Below, in pieces: positions 39,274-47,364 of a stretch of DNA of 47,364 nucleotides. This stretch comes from Secundilactobacillus oryzae JCM 18671 (GTDB lineage Bacteria; Bacillota; Bacilli; Lactobacillales; Lactobacillaceae), in the NCBI RefSeq assembly GCF_000740055.1, contig NZ_BBJM01000014.1, positions 1 through 47,364 of the forward strand, given 5' to 3'. A model generated the notes under the pieces. It had not been told where the DNA came from. It ran no database searches and saw nothing but the letters and a program-made list of their open reading frames with translations. A program made the translations under genes and the position numbers. Position 1 is the first letter of the stretch, and the number at the start of each line of letters is the position of its first letter.

Positions 39274-39279
39274 TATAAT
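39274..39279 (+). promoter_or_regulatory. -10 box for the Fe-S-fold gene
   Basis: A perfect TATAAT lies 33 bp before the ATG of the next gene; the -35 position (TTTAAT, 16-bp spacing) is weak. Confidence 0.5.
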
Positions 39280-39311
39280 TTGCTTGAAACTAAAACAAGG
39301 GAGTGTCGATC

Positions 39312-39674
39312 ATGAAAATTCAAATTTCCGATGCTGCAATGGCTGTTATTAAACCTCATTTAGATCCACATACCCGCTTACTACTGAGTTATGATGACGG
39401 GGTGGGCCCCTATTCTCATCACGGTTTGGTTGCCCTTCAAATTGCTTTTCAGTTGGTCATCATTAGCGATGAAATGCCCCTCGCCGACTATGATTTAGCA
39501 ATCGAGTCACCACTGGGACCTGGACCTATTTACGCTAAAGGCTACTCAAAAGAATTCTTTGGTAACAACCTCAAAATCGACTTTAAACCAAACTTCAATC
39601 TATTAAATCTGTCGGATGACGGTGAAGTCATTGAAGACAACTTACAAATTGTAGATGAACGCCCAAAAGCTTAA
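39312..39674 (+). CDS. HesB-like (iron-sulfur biosynthesis fold) protein without cysteines
   Basis: A 120-aa protein matching the lactic-acid-bacterial iron-sulfur cluster biosynthesis family (HesB/IscA-like fold), with LLLSYDDGVGPYSHHG and a C-terminal KIDFKPNFNLLNLSDDG. I see no cysteine in the whole chain, so it cannot hold a cluster as IscA does; the name reflects fold only. ATG at 39312 follows AGGGAG by 8 bp. It overlaps the convergent DHFR-like gene by 4 bp at the stop codons. Confidence 0.72.
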   Translation: MKIQISDAAMAVIKPHLDPHTRLLLSYDDGVGPYSHHGLVALQIAFQLVIISDEMPLADYDLAIESPLGPGPIYAKGYSKEFFGNNLKIDFKPNFNLLNLSDDGEVIEDNLQIVDERPKA

Positions 39675-40162
39675 TCTAAGCGGGTATATCTAACTTCTGC
39701 GAGTTGATCGTAATGGGTCACATCAACCAGCTTAAATCTTTGAAAGTAGTCGCCTTCAGGAAATAGCCGGATGCCGCTGCCCAGCACAACTGGTGCAATT
39801 TGAATCCACCAATCGTCAATTAAATCGGCCTGTAGCAGCTCGGTGACAATTTTGCCACCACCCACAATCCAGATGTTTTGGCCATCCTGTTCTCGGAGTT
39901 GTCGTACAAGCGAGACGACATCCCCATTATGGAACGTCGCATCCTCCACATCGCCGGTTCGCGTACTTGACAGCACAATATTTTGTTTACCAGGAAACAT
40001 CGGCTCATCGGCCATAATCTGCTTGGTTTCCTCGTATGTTTTGCGACCCATGACCGCTGTGTCAACATCTGCCAAAAATTGGTCTGTATTAGCCTCTTCA
40101 CCACCGGCCGTATCAAACAGCCACTGAAGACTTCGGTCACGATTGGCTAGATAGCCATCCAA
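39671..40162 (-). CDS. DHFR/RibD C-terminal-like reductase, 5' end disrupted by a stop codon
   Basis: A dihydrofolate reductase-family protein of the RibD C-terminal type: VMGRKTYEE, the GKQNIVLSS strand and the NADPH motif IWIVGGGKIVTELL are present. The natural start should be the ATG at 40193-40195, 6 bp after AGGTGG, but the next codon is TGA, and the in-frame sequence then continues as RVQFYGATSLDGYL, which is the family's first strand. Only a TTG at 40162 (the Leu of SLDG) can start the open frame, and this would lose the first strand. The gene is either newly inactivated, read by an unusual start, or affected by a sequence error. Confidence 0.7.
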   Translation of the reverse strand: MDGYLANRDRSLQWLFDTAGGEEANTDQFLADVDTAVMGRKTYEETKQIMADEPMFPGKQNIVLSSTRTGDVEDATFHNGDVVSLVRQLREQDGQNIWIVGGGKIVTELLQADLIDDWWIQIAPVVLGSGIRLFPEGDYFQRFKLVDVTHYDQLAEVRYTRLD

Positions 40163-40223
40163 GGATGTTGCACCATAAAATTGAACACGTCACATGCTGA
40201 TCCACCTCATTTTCATCAAGATT

Positions 40224-40254
40224 AAAGGAGCTATCAAGTATTGATAGCTCCTTT
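40224..40254 (-). terminator. Terminator-like hairpin after the aldehyde dehydrogenase gene
   Basis: A perfect 14-bp stem (40224-40237 with 40241-40254) and 3-nt loop. The minus-strand T-run is short (TTTAAT), so termination may be partial. Confidence 0.7.
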
Positions 40255-40264
40255 ATTATGCCAT

Positions 40265-41686
40265 TTATTCCGGATCGGTTGCCACTAATCCACCTGCTAA
40301 GTTACTCATGTCAGGCGCATCGGCAGTCACGATTAATTGCTCATTAACGAAGGCGTTAATGCCAATTGCACTCATTTCACGGCCATAGCCAGATTCCTTC
40401 ACACCACCAAATGGCAGCTCAGGTAGTGAAACCATGAAGTTATTTACAAAGACCATGCCGGTTTCAATCTGAGCAGCGACCTTTTCACCACGTTTTGGAT
40501 TGCCACTAAAGACAATGCCACCAAGTCCGAGTTGTGAATCGTTGGCCAAATCAATAGCTTCTTGATCAGAGTGGACCTTGTAAACTTCAGCAACTGGACC
40601 AAACATTTCTTCTGAGTAAGCAGGATTATCTGGTTTGATATCCGTCAAAATGGTTGGTTGGAAGAATTGCCCTGGTAAGTCAATTGGCTCATTTCCGTAA
40701 ACTAAAGTTGCCCCGCTGGCAATTGCTTCGTCAACTTGTGACTGGAGCTTATCCTTTGCCCGCTTTGTGTTCATTGGGGCAAGCGTTGTATTAGCTGCCA
40801 TTGGATCACCTGGTTTGACGCTTGCAAAGTTCTCCTTTAGCTTGGCAACGAATTGATCGTAAAGGTTGTCCGCCACGATAAAACGCTTGGATGAAGTACA
40901 TACTTGTCCGGCGTTATAGAGGCGTGCTCGCCAAGCAATCTCGGAGACCGTATCGATATCCGTATCGTCAAGCACGATAAAGGCATCCGTACCTCCTAAT
41001 TCCATTGTGTTCTTCTTCAAGTTCTTGCCAGCTTCCGTCGCGACACTCCGACCGCCACGTTCAGAACCCGTCAAGGCCACTCCTTGAACACGAGGGTCAG
41101 CAATGATGTCGGAAACTTGGTCATAGTTAACAAATAGATTAATCAAACTGGCGTCAGGAGCACTCGATTGCTTCACTACATTTTCAAACGCAACCGCTGA
41201 ACCGGGCGTATTTGAGGCGTGCTTCAAAATCATTGGGTTCCCTACCATAAAGTTAGGCGCGAAGACCCGCATGATTTGGTAATATGGGAAGTTCCATGGT
41301 TCAACCATCATTAAGACCCCAGTTGGGTGCTTAAGCACTTTTGCTGTTCCGGTGGCAATGGTATCGATTGTAGTAGGTTTCAACAAGTCTGCCCCGTGGT
41401 CAGCAAAGTAATCGGCGATAATGGCACAGAGTTCCACTTCACCCTTCGCTTCACGGAAAAGTTTTCCCATATCAGTAACCATGACTTCAGCCAAATGGTC
41501 GCTATCCTCACGCATTAAGCGCGCAATTTCATGCAACTGATCGGCCCGAGTTTCAGGACCTTCCAATTCCCATTGTTTAAAAAGCTTGTGGGTTGCTTGT
41601 AACGCATTTTCAACTTGTTCCGACGTTGCATCCGGATAAGTTTTGACGACTTCATTTGTAAAAGGGTTAACAGTTTTGTAAGCCAT
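40265..41686 (-). CDS. NAD(P)-dependent succinate-semialdehyde dehydrogenase
   Basis: An aldehyde dehydrogenase of 473 aa, closest to the lactobacillar succinate-semialdehyde dehydrogenases. It has the MVEPWNFPYYQ coenzyme segment, ELGGTDAFIVLDD with the general-base Glu, and NAGQVCTSSKR with the catalytic Cys; the C-terminal PFGGVKESGYGREMS is standard. Other aldehydes are possible substrates. ATG at 41686 is placed after GGAGG; the frame extends two codons to a TTG. It has its own promoter. Confidence 0.9.
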   Translation of the reverse strand: MAYKTVNPFTNEVVKTYPDATSEQVENALQATHKLFKQWELEGPETRADQLHEIARLMREDSDHLAEVMVTDMGKLFREAKGEVELCAIIADYFADHGADLLKPTTIDTIATGTAKVLKHPTGVLMMVEPWNFPYYQIMRVFAPNFMVGNPMILKHASNTPGSAVAFENVVKQSSAPDASLINLFVNYDQVSDIIADPRVQGVALTGSERGGRSVATEAGKNLKKNTMELGGTDAFIVLDDTDIDTVSEIAWRARLYNAGQVCTSSKRFIVADNLYDQFVAKLKENFASVKPGDPMAANTTLAPMNTKRAKDKLQSQVDEAIASGATLVYGNEPIDLPGQFFQPTILTDIKPDNPAYSEEMFGPVAEVYKVHSDQEAIDLANDSQLGLGGIVFSGNPKRGEKVAAQIETGMVFVNNFMVSLPELPFGGVKESGYGREMSAIGINAFVNEQLIVTADAPDMSNLAGGLVATDPE

Positions 41687-41731
41687 TTTCAAACCTCCAA
41701 TTTTGATATACCAATTTCAGTAAGCGGTTTC

Positions 41732-41760
41732 ATCATAACGTCATTTTTTACCGTCGTCAA
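41732..41760 (-). promoter_or_regulatory. Promoter of the aldehyde dehydrogenase gene
   Basis: TTGACG (41760-41755) and TATGAT (41737-41732) are spaced by 17 bp on the minus strand, about 45 bp before the start. Confidence 0.78.
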
Positions 41761-41796
41761 TCCTTAAGATTGTGAGGTTATTCCCTAATGTAGCAA

Positions 41797-41823
41797 CAAA
41801 AAAGCGGTATCCCTAAAAAGAGA
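41797..41823 (-). terminator. Imperfect terminator overlapping the CMD gene stop
   Basis: A GCGG/CCGC-based stem with bulges around the CMD stop codon, followed by six T on the minus strand. Confidence 0.5.
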
Positions 41824-42157
41824 CCCGCCGAAAAATCGTTTCAGATTCGTAAATTTTTTTAGCCAGACCAAATGCACTCCATGCTTTTGGCCAACCCGTG
41901 TAAAATGCCAAATGAGTAATCAATTCAACCATTTCATCCTTGGTCACCCCGTTTTGCTTAGCAATGTTCATATGAGCCTCTAATTGTGGTACACCTTGGG
42001 TCAATAAGCTAGCAACCGTAATCAAACTACGGTCACGACTTGAAAGCTTATCTTCTCTTGACCAAACTTCGCCGAATAAGACATCATCGTTTAATTCAGC
42101 AAATTTTGGGGCAAATTCTCCCAGGTTATCACGACCAGCCGTTTGCTTTTTAGCCAT
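41813..42157 (-). CDS. Carboxymuconolactone decarboxylase (CMD) family protein
   Basis: A 114-aa all-helical CMD-fold protein: DRSLITVASLLTQG, LEAHMNIAKQNGVTKDEMVE and LAFYTGWPKAWSA are family segments. There is no cysteine, so it is not an AhpD-type peroxidase with a CxxC site; it resembles gamma-CMD. Its ATG overlaps the cupin stop as TAATG. The cupin-CMD pair is common in lactic acid bacteria, but the reaction is unknown. Confidence 0.88.
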   Translation of the reverse strand: MAKKQTAGRDNLGEFAPKFAELNDDVLFGEVWSREDKLSSRDRSLITVASLLTQGVPQLEAHMNIAKQNGVTKDEMVELITHLAFYTGWPKAWSAFGLAKKIYESETIFRRVSF

Positions 42158-42576
42158 TAATCATTCGCCTCCAGTACTGCATATTCTTCATTGGAGATGG
42201 CTTCTAGCCATTCTGGCGTTCCTGCTGTAATCGCAATGTGAGAGAACCAGCTGCCCTTGGTTGCACCGTGCCAATGCTTTACACCATCATGAGTTACGAT
42301 AACATCACCAGGTTTTAAGCGTTGTGCTGGCTTGCCTGCTTCTTGATACCAGCCTTCACCAGCCGTGACCAAAAGAATTTGGTAACCATCGTGATGAATG
42401 TGCCATTTATTTCGTGTGCCAGGTTCAAAAGTGACGTTTCCAACCCCCACGTTCACATCCGGGTCAGCAACCAAGCCTTGTAAATAGCTTTGGCCTACAA
42501 AATATTGAGCGTAAGCATCGTTCTTGTCGCCCATTGGGAAAATACCATTTTTAACTGTTTCTTCGTTCTTTGTCAA
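42157..42576 (-). CDS. Cupin domain protein
   Basis: A 139-aa single cupin barrel. Metal-binding histidines are visible in the first motif KWHIHHDGYQILLV and the second motif GDVIVTHDGVKHWHGA. It is translationally coupled to the CMD gene and probably acts with it on a small carbonyl or aromatic compound. A palindrome at 42673-42682 upstream may be an operator. Confidence 0.88.
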   Translation of the reverse strand: MTKNEETVKNGIFPMGDKNDAYAQYFVGQSYLQGLVADPDVNVGVGNVTFEPGTRNKWHIHHDGYQILLVTAGEGWYQEAGKPAQRLKPGDVIVTHDGVKHWHGATKGSWFSHIAITAGTPEWLEAISNEEYAVLEAND

Positions 42577-42672
42577 TCAGATCAGTCCTTCCTATTACTA
42601 TTGAGTCTAGGACTAAAACCAACGACCGTCTAATACTTAATTTTTATGACGTACTATAGGTTTAAAGCATAG

Positions 42673-42682
42673 AACCCGGGTT
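42673..42682. promoter_or_regulatory. Palindromic candidate operator upstream of the cupin-CMD pair
   Basis: A perfect 10-bp palindrome AACCCGGGTT, GC-rich in an AT-rich region, sits between the divergent cupin and rarA genes about 100 bp before the cupin start. MerR-type regulators often control this gene pair, but no regulator gene lies nearby. Confidence 0.35.
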
Positions 42683-42754
42683 AAAGTTAATTAATGTAAT
42701 TTATAGCCAAACTAGCTTAAAATAAGGGTAGTCAGTGAACTGAGGTGACAACTA

Positions 42755-44077
42755 TTGAAACAAGAATCGCTTTTTGAAACGAATAAAATGAAAAATAGCC
42801 CCTTAGCTAATCGGGTGCGACCACTAACATTGGACGAATTTGCGGGCCAGGAAAATCTCATTGGTGCCGGTAAAGTTTTGCGGGAAATCATTGACGCTGA
42901 TACCCTCCCGTCGATTATCTTCTGGGGTCCACCCGGCGTGGGAAAAACGACATTAGCCGAAATTATTGCTCATCAAACTAAGGCAACATTCATCACGTTT
43001 AGCGCGGTAACAAGCGGAATTAATGATATTCGAAAGATCATGAAGGAAGCCGAGAACAACCGAGAAATCGGACAGAAAACGGTGGTATTTGTTGATGAAA
43101 TTCACCGATTTAATAAAGCCCAGCAAGACGCATTTTTGCCGTTCGTTGAGCGAGGCAGTATCATCCTGATTGGCGCAACGACTGAGAACTCATCGTTTGA
43201 AATCAACGCCGCCCTTCTTTCGCGGTGCAAAGTATTCGTGCTCCATTCACTTTCGTCGACTGATATTTTGAAAGTCCTGAAAAATGCCTTGAAGCATCCC
43301 AACGGCTTCCCAAACTTAAAAATTCAGATAGCCGATGATGCGCTGGCAACAATCGCTGAATTTGCCAACGGCGATGCCCGAATTGCACTGAATACACTAG
43401 AAATGGTGGTACTGAATGCCAACCAAGAGAATGGCGAAGTGTCCATTCAAACGGACGACTTAAGTCAACTCATTCAGACGCGATCATTGCGCTACGATAA
43501 GCATGGTGAGGAGCATTACAACATCATCTCTGCCCTACACAAATCGATGCGTAATAGCGACGTTGATGCTGCCATTTACTGGTTATCACGGATGCTGGAT
43601 GGCGATGAAGATCCGCTGTACATTGCCCGACGATTAGTACGATTTGCTAGCGAAGATATTGGCGTTGCCGATACGCGGGCACTTGAACTAACCATTAATG
43701 TGTTTCAGGCGTGTCAGTTTTTGGGGATGCCCGAATGTGATGTCCATCTCACTGAAGCCGTCATTTACCTTTCCTTAGCACCCAAATCCAATTCAGTTTA
43801 CGTTGCTCGGCAAAATGCCAAGAAGGACGTTAAGAAAACTGGTAATGAACCTGTACCACTTCAGATTCGTAATGCACCAACTAAACTCATGAGTGATTTG
43901 GATTATGGCAAAGACTACATTTATGCGCATAATACCGAGGATAAACTTACTTCTATGAAGACGATGCCGCCAGAACTTGAAGGCCATGAGTATTACTTCC
44001 CGACTTCTCAAGGGAACGAGGATCGTTTTAAACAACGCCTAGCACAAATTAAGCAATGGCATGAGAAAAATGATTAG
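42755..44077 (+). CDS. rarA: Replication-associated recombination protein RarA (MgsA)
   Basis: A 440-aa AAA+ ATPase of the clamp-loader-like WRNIP1/RarA family acting at stalled replication forks. Walker A is WGPPGVGKTTL (57-67), Walker B VVFVDEIHRFNK, sensor 1 region LIGATTENSSFEINAALLSR; the C-terminal tetramerisation domain contains DGDEDPLYIARRLVRFASED. The start is TTG at 42755 after GAGGTGA. Confidence 0.95.
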   Translation: MKQESLFETNKMKNSPLANRVRPLTLDEFAGQENLIGAGKVLREIIDADTLPSIIFWGPPGVGKTTLAEIIAHQTKATFITFSAVTSGINDIRKIMKEAENNREIGQKTVVFVDEIHRFNKAQQDAFLPFVERGSIILIGATTENSSFEINAALLSRCKVFVLHSLSSTDILKVLKNALKHPNGFPNLKIQIADDALATIAEFANGDARIALNTLEMVVLNANQENGEVSIQTDDLSQLIQTRSLRYDKHGEEHYNIISALHKSMRNSDVDAAIYWLSRMLDGDEDPLYIARRLVRFASEDIGVADTRALELTINVFQACQFLGMPECDVHLTEAVIYLSLAPKSNSVYVARQNAKKDVKKTGNEPVPLQIRNAPTKLMSDLDYGKDYIYAHNTEDKLTSMKTMPPELEGHEYYFPTSQGNEDRFKQRLAQIKQWHEKND

Positions 44078-44082
44078 GACGC

Positions 44083-44116
44083 AAAAAAGGTCAACCGGAA
44101 ATCCGGTTGACCTTTT
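44083..44116. terminator. Bidirectional terminator between rarA and xfp
   Basis: A perfect 15-bp stem (44085-44099 with 44102-44116, effectively a 4-nt loop) with six A/T on the xfp side and four T on the rarA side. Confidence 0.93.
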
Positions 44117-44140
44117 CATATTCAGCTTAGTGAGAACGAA

Positions 44141-46600
44141 TTACTTCTTAAGAGCAGTCCATTTCCAGTCAGTGAATTCTTCAATATCGCGACCTTCGTC
44201 ACGAGTGATCTTGAAGTGCTTTGCAAGAATAGCGTCCATCTTGTCATCGAATGCTTTTCCGTCGGCTTCTGAAACAACGCCTTCAGACATAAGAACTTGA
44301 ACAGCGTCCTTAGCTTGGTGGAAACGATCCAATTCTGAGTAAACACGCATATCGTATGCAGTTGTGATATCACCATCTTCACGGTAACCGTGAACGTGGA
44401 GACCTAAGTGTTGACGTTCGTAGAACATTGATTCAATCAAGTCTTCGTAACCGTGGAATCCAAAGACAACTGGTGTGCCAGATTCACCGAAGAACTTAGT
44501 AAATTCTTCATCAGTTAATGCACGGTCTTCGTTAAGAGGGCCGTTCTTCTTTTGAAGACGGTTGATTTCAACAACGTTTACGTAACGCATCTTAACTTGT
44601 GGGAATGCTTCGTTAACTAAGTTAATAGCAGCGAATGCTTCGATTGTTGGTTCTACACCACTTGAAGCGAAGACAATATCTGCCTTTTCGCCTTCAGCAA
44701 CAGTAGAAGCCCAGTCGATTGTCTTAAGACCCTTAGTAGCTAATTCTTCAGCTTCATCAACTGAGAACCATTGTTGACGAGGTTGCTTTGAAGCAACAAC
44801 GTGGTTGATCTTTTGACGTTCGCCAAAGGCACGGTTAAAGACAGCAAGCAATGTGTTAGCGTCACCTGGAAGGTATTGGCGAATGAAGTCAGACTTCTTT
44901 TCAGCCAAGTGAGTCAACATACCTGGATCTTGGTGAGTGTAACCATTGTGGTCTTGTTGGAATACAGTTGAAGTAGAAATGAGGTTCAATGATGGGTAAT
45001 CATTACGCCATTTTTGGTCAGCTGCTTGACGAATCCACTTGAAGTGTTGAGTGATCATTGAGTCCACTACACGAAGGAATGATTCGTATGAAGCGAAGAT
45101 ACCAGTACGACCAGTCAATGTGTAAGCTTCCAACCAACCTTCAGCTTGGTGTTCAGATAATTGAGCATCCAAGATACGGCCTTCTGGGGCTTCATGTTGG
45201 TCATATGGTTCTTTAACTTCTTCCATCCATTGACGGTTAGTAACCTTGAACATTTCCCATAGACGGTTTGACATAGTTTCGTCAGGGCCGAAGAAACGGA
45301 ATGATGTTGGGTTTTGAGTAGCAACCTTAGCAAGGAAACCAGAAAGAACGTTCATATCCATGTTTTGGTTAGCATCAGCTAATTCAGTACCACGGTTTGA
45401 AGCGTCAATCTTGTTAGCAAAGTCCTTCCAGTTAGGGAGCTTCAAAGTTTCTGGCTTTTCGCCGCGGGCACGACCACCATTAGCAACTGGGTTCATTGCC
45501 ATACGCTTGTCACCCTTAGGTGCGAAGTCAGCAACTTCAGCCTTCAATGAACCATCAGCATTGAAGAGTTCAGTAGGACGGTATGAGTTCATCCATTCTT
45601 CAAATTCTGGTAATTCTTTTAAGTTCTTTTGTGAAAGACCAAGTGGAACTTGGTGAGCACGGAATGAACCTTCAATTGGTTCGCCGGCTGGGTTGTGTGT
45701 AGGACCACCCCAACCCTTTGGTAAACGAGCGATGATTACTGGCCATGCAGCAATTTCACCGTCTTCGTAACGACCGTGTTCACGTGCGTCTCTTTGGATG
45801 TTTTGGATATCTTCAATAGCCTTATCGTAGACAGAAGCTGCCTTTTCGTGATAAGTCATGTAGTCATGGATGTCATCGTTTTCGATGAAACGTGGTGACC
45901 AGCCAAGACCTTCGAAGAATTTAGTGATTTCAGTGTCACTCATACGTGAGAAGATAGTTGGGTTAGAAATCTTGAAACCGTTAAGGTCAAGTGTTGGCAA
46001 TACAGCACCGTCGTTCTTAGGGTTCAAGAACTTGATTGAGTGCCATGCAGTCATAGCAGGACCAGTTTCAACTTCACCATCACCAACAACCGTAAATGCA
46101 ATTTGATCTGGGTTATCAAGAACTGCACCAGCTGCATGTGATAATGAGTAACCTAATTCTCCACCTTCATGAAGTGAACCAGGAGTTTGAGCAGTCATAT
46201 GTGATCCAATTCCACCTGGGAATGAGAATCGCTTGTAAAGACGAGTCATACCTTCAAGATCTTGAGTAATCTCAGGATAGTCTTCAGTGTATGAACCATC
46301 TAAGTAAGAATTTGTAACCATAACTTGTCCACCGTGACCAGGGCCACCGATGTAGAACATGTTCAAACCGTACTTGTTGATCAAACGGTTAGCATGTGCG
46401 TACAAGAAAGTTTGGCCTGAGATAGTACCCCAGTGACCAATTGGTTTCACTTTAACATCGTCTGCTTTAAGTGGTGTGTTAGTAACTGAGAACAATGGGT
46501 TGCTCTTCAAGAAGATCATACCACCTGAAAGGTAGGTACTTGCGCGCCACCAAGCGTCGACTTTTTCCAAATATGCTTTGGAATCGTAATCTACTGCCAT
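44141..46600 (-). CDS. xfp: Xylulose-5-phosphate/fructose-6-phosphate phosphoketolase
   Basis: Thiamine diphosphate enzyme that splits xylulose 5-phosphate (or fructose 6-phosphate) with phosphate to acetyl phosphate and an aldose phosphate, the key step of heterolactic fermentation. The 819-aa chain has YIGGPGHGG near 83-91, [13 protein letters not shown], the TPP site [11 protein letters not shown] and [12 protein letters not shown]-like central segment [13 protein letters not shown]. Codons are strongly biased (for example repeated GAA, AAC, GGT, CGT), typical of a very highly expressed gene. AAGGAGAG precedes the ATG and a hairpin-bearing leader of about 87 nt is predicted. Confidence 0.97.
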   Translation of the reverse strand: MAVDYDSKAYLEKVDAWWRASTYLSGGMIFLKSNPLFSVTNTPLKADDVKVKPIGHWGTISGQTFLYAHANRLINKYGLNMFYIGGPGHGGQVMVTNSYLDGSYTEDYPEITQDLEGMTRLYKRFSFPGGIGSHMTAQTPGSLHEGGELGYSLSHAAGAVLDNPDQIAFTVVGDGEVETGPAMTAWHSIKFLNPKNDGAVLPTLDLNGFKISNPTIFSRMSDTEITKFFEGLGWSPRFIENDDIHDYMTYHEKAASVYDKAIEDIQNIQRDAREHGRYEDGEIAAWPVIIARLPKGWGGPTHNPAGEPIEGSFRAHQVPLGLSQKNLKELPEFEEWMNSYRPTELFNADGSLKAEVADFAPKGDKRMAMNPVANGGRARGEKPETLKLPNWKDFANKIDASNRGTELADANQNMDMNVLSGFLAKVATQNPTSFRFFGPDETMSNRLWEMFKVTNRQWMEEVKEPYDQHEAPEGRILDAQLSEHQAEGWLEAYTLTGRTGIFASYESFLRVVDSMITQHFKWIRQAADQKWRNDYPSLNLISTSTVFQQDHNGYTHQDPGMLTHLAEKKSDFIRQYLPGDANTLLAVFNRAFGERQKINHVVASKQPRQQWFSVDEAEELATKGLKTIDWASTVAEGEKADIVFASSGVEPTIEAFAAINLVNEAFPQVKMRYVNVVEINRLQKKNGPLNEDRALTDEEFTKFFGESGTPVVFGFHGYEDLIESMFYERQHLGLHVHGYREDGDITTAYDMRVYSELDRFHQAKDAVQVLMSEGVVSEADGKAFDDKMDAILAKHFKITRDEGRDIEEFTDWKWTALKK

Positions 46601-46631
46601 TAATTTTTACTCTCCTTCATTAACATGAATT

Positions 46632-46645
46632 GCTACCGAAGTAGC
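46632..46645 (-). promoter_or_regulatory. UUCG-capped hairpin in the xfp leader
   Basis: GCTAC-TTCG-GTAGC on the minus strand forms a 5-bp stem with a stable TTCG tetraloop about 32 bp before the xfp start, inside the predicted 5' untranslated region. It may stabilise the message. Confidence 0.5.
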
Positions 46646-46693
46646 CTAAGTAACGATAACGTAAATCACTAAAATTATCAATTTACAATAACT

Positions 46694-46721
46694 ATAATAC
46701 TTCGTTTTTTCAAAAAGTCAA
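46694..46721 (-). promoter_or_regulatory. Promoter of xfp
   Basis: TTGACT (46721-46716) and TATTAT (46699-46694) are spaced by 16 bp on the minus strand, about 95 bp before the start codon. The site is 25 bp from a possible edge of the IS30 element. Confidence 0.72.
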
Positions 46722-46745
46722 CCTTTTTGACAATTGGACCGACCC

Positions 46746-46832
46746 AAAATTGTGAAACGCTAAAAGTTCCTTATTAATTCAAGCAACTTTCACCAAAAAA
46801 CACTCAAACCGGAGTCTGAGTGTCACAATTTT
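46746..46832. repeat. 10-bp inverted repeat at the IS30 flank
   Basis: AAAATTGTGA at 46746-46755 and its exact complement TCACAATTTT at 46823-46832 enclose 67 bp containing a terminator. It could mark an IS end or a separate structure; the far IS end is outside the window. Confidence 0.45.
46795..46823 (-). terminator. Terminator after the IS30 transposase
   Basis: ACACTCA and TGAGTGT (46800-46806 and 46817-46823) form a stem with a possible inner extension, followed by six T on the minus strand. Confidence 0.75.
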
Positions 46833-46870
46833 ATTTAAATGGCAGATTGCAAGAAATAACTTGAACAAAT

Positions 46871-47364
46871 TTAGTAACGCAGATTACGCAAAAATATCTC
46901 AATCGGTGTTCGCCAATTTAAACATTTGAGTGGTCGGCAATTCAAATACCAGTTAATTTGAATCAATTCATCATCGGTAATCTCATCAATCGGTTGACCT
47001 TTGGGAATGAAGCGGCATAGTACTCGGTTGCGATTTTCATTACTGCCTCGTTCATGTGGCGAATAAGCGTGCGCAAAGTACAGCGGAACACCGGTCTGTT
47101 CTTCAATCAAACTGTAGTTGGCGAATTCTTTCCCATGGTCAACAGTAAGGGTCTTGAGATTATCTCCTAACTGGTTAGCCAATTCTAAAATAGCCTTGGT
47201 CATTGAAGTACTATCTCGTCCATTCAGCCGTTTAACGATGGTAAGCCGACTCTTACGATCGACAAACGTAGCTACTGCTTGACCTTTACGTTTTCCAGAT
47301 AAAACTGTATCAGCTTCGAAGTGACCTGAAGTATTACGATCAGAAATTTCAGCTGGACGATCTT
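46871..47364 (-). CDS. IS30-family transposase, C-terminal part (runs off the window)
   Basis: DDE transposase of the IS30 type. The open frame continues without a stop to the window edge, so only about 164 C-terminal residues are seen. The three acidic catalytic residues can be placed: Asp in GHFEADTV, Asp in LTVDHGKEFA, and Glu in SNENRNRV. The remainder, ending RPLKCLNWRTPIEIFL, is standard for lactobacillar IS30 elements. Within the window the frame is intact. Confidence 0.92.
   Translation of the reverse strand, partial: DRPAEISDRNTSGHFEADTVLSGKRKGQAVATFVDRKSRLTIVKRLNGRDSTSMTKAILELANQLGDNLKTLTVDHGKEFANYSLIEEQTGVPLYFAHAYSPHERGSNENRNRVLCRFIPKGQPIDEITDDELIQINWYLNCRPLKCLNWRTPIEIFLRNLRY

Larger units (their letters stand above)
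46795..47364 (-). mobile_element. IS30-family insertion sequence, right part
   Basis: The element comprises the transposase C-terminal region and its terminator. The inner boundary is not certain; it probably lies between about 46745 and 46833, upstream of xfp. No target duplication can be tested because the other end is not in the window. Confidence 0.75.

Noticed and set aside
46740-46770. TGTGAAACGCT as a CcpA cre site for xfp
   Set aside because: The spacing of the TG and AA-N-CG elements does not fit the cre consensus on either strand, and it may lie within the IS end.

Overview
The window reads as chromosome from a heterofermentative member of the Lactobacillaceae. The evidence is a full-length xylulose-5-phosphate/fructose-6-phosphate phosphoketolase with highly expressed-style codons, a complete mevalonate operon, formate-tetrahydrofolate ligase, a Cys-nucleophile (C69) dipeptidase, the Firmicutes order ypsA-gpsB-rnpB-rlmL / recU-ponA / dinG-ypmB-aspB-asnS-dnaD, and an IS30-family transposase at the right edge. 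The genus cannot be fixed from the sequence alone.

Layout. 1-7.9 kb (minus strand): ebsA-like gene, fhs, lspA, rluD, pyrR, then a carA-carB pair. 7.9-10.3 kb: a small RNase HI-like gene, an FAD amine oxidoreductase and a nitroreductase. 10.3-22.6 kb: RNA modification, RNase P RNA, cell division and cell wall genes (rlmL, rnpB, gpsB, ypsA, recU, ponA), then dnaD, asnS, aspB, ypmB and dinG. 22.8-26.9 kb: mvk-mvaD-pmk-fni, the route from mevalonate to IPP/DMAPP. 26.9-34.1 kb: rsmF-like methyltransferase, a HAD phosphatase, glpK, a 4-oxalocrotonate tautomerase, a YitT membrane protein, a dipeptidase and a MazG-like protein. 34.1-36.5 kb: the rpsP-khpA-rimM-trmD-rplS translation cluster. 36.5-42.6 kb: accessory metabolism and stress genes (MFS exporter, glutathione peroxidase, aldo/keto reductase, Fe-S-fold protein, DHFR-like protein, succinate-semialdehyde dehydrogenase, CMD and cupin proteins). 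42.7-46.6 kb: rarA and xfp. 46.7 kb to the end: IS30 element.

The most unusual object is the carA-carB pair behind pyrR. Both reading frames are open, have good ribosome binding sites and end at a strong terminator, yet the residues that define carbamoyl-phosphate synthase chemistry are replaced. CarA has lost the glutaminase Cys, His and Glu. CarB has lost the glycine-rich loop and the metal ligands of its first ATP-grasp site, most of its second ATP-grasp domain and the whole C-terminal allosteric domain. The neighbouring PyrR keeps its PRPP loop. This looks like a maintained non-catalytic CPSase-like module attached to an RNA-binding pyrimidine regulator; the function is unknown and is discussed only as a hypothesis.

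Other points of note are a glycerol kinase with Thr at position 232 in place of the HPr-phosphorylated His, a DHFR-family gene whose natural ATG is followed directly by TGA, a 14-bp terminator-like hairpin between khpA and rimM, an RNase HI-like protein lacking the last catalytic Asp, and an rnpB gene that starts about 10 bp after gpsB. Intergenic regions are short; apart from the RNase P RNA locus no gene-free stretch exceeds 300 bases. I saw no tRNA, 5S/16S/23S rRNA or CRISPR array.
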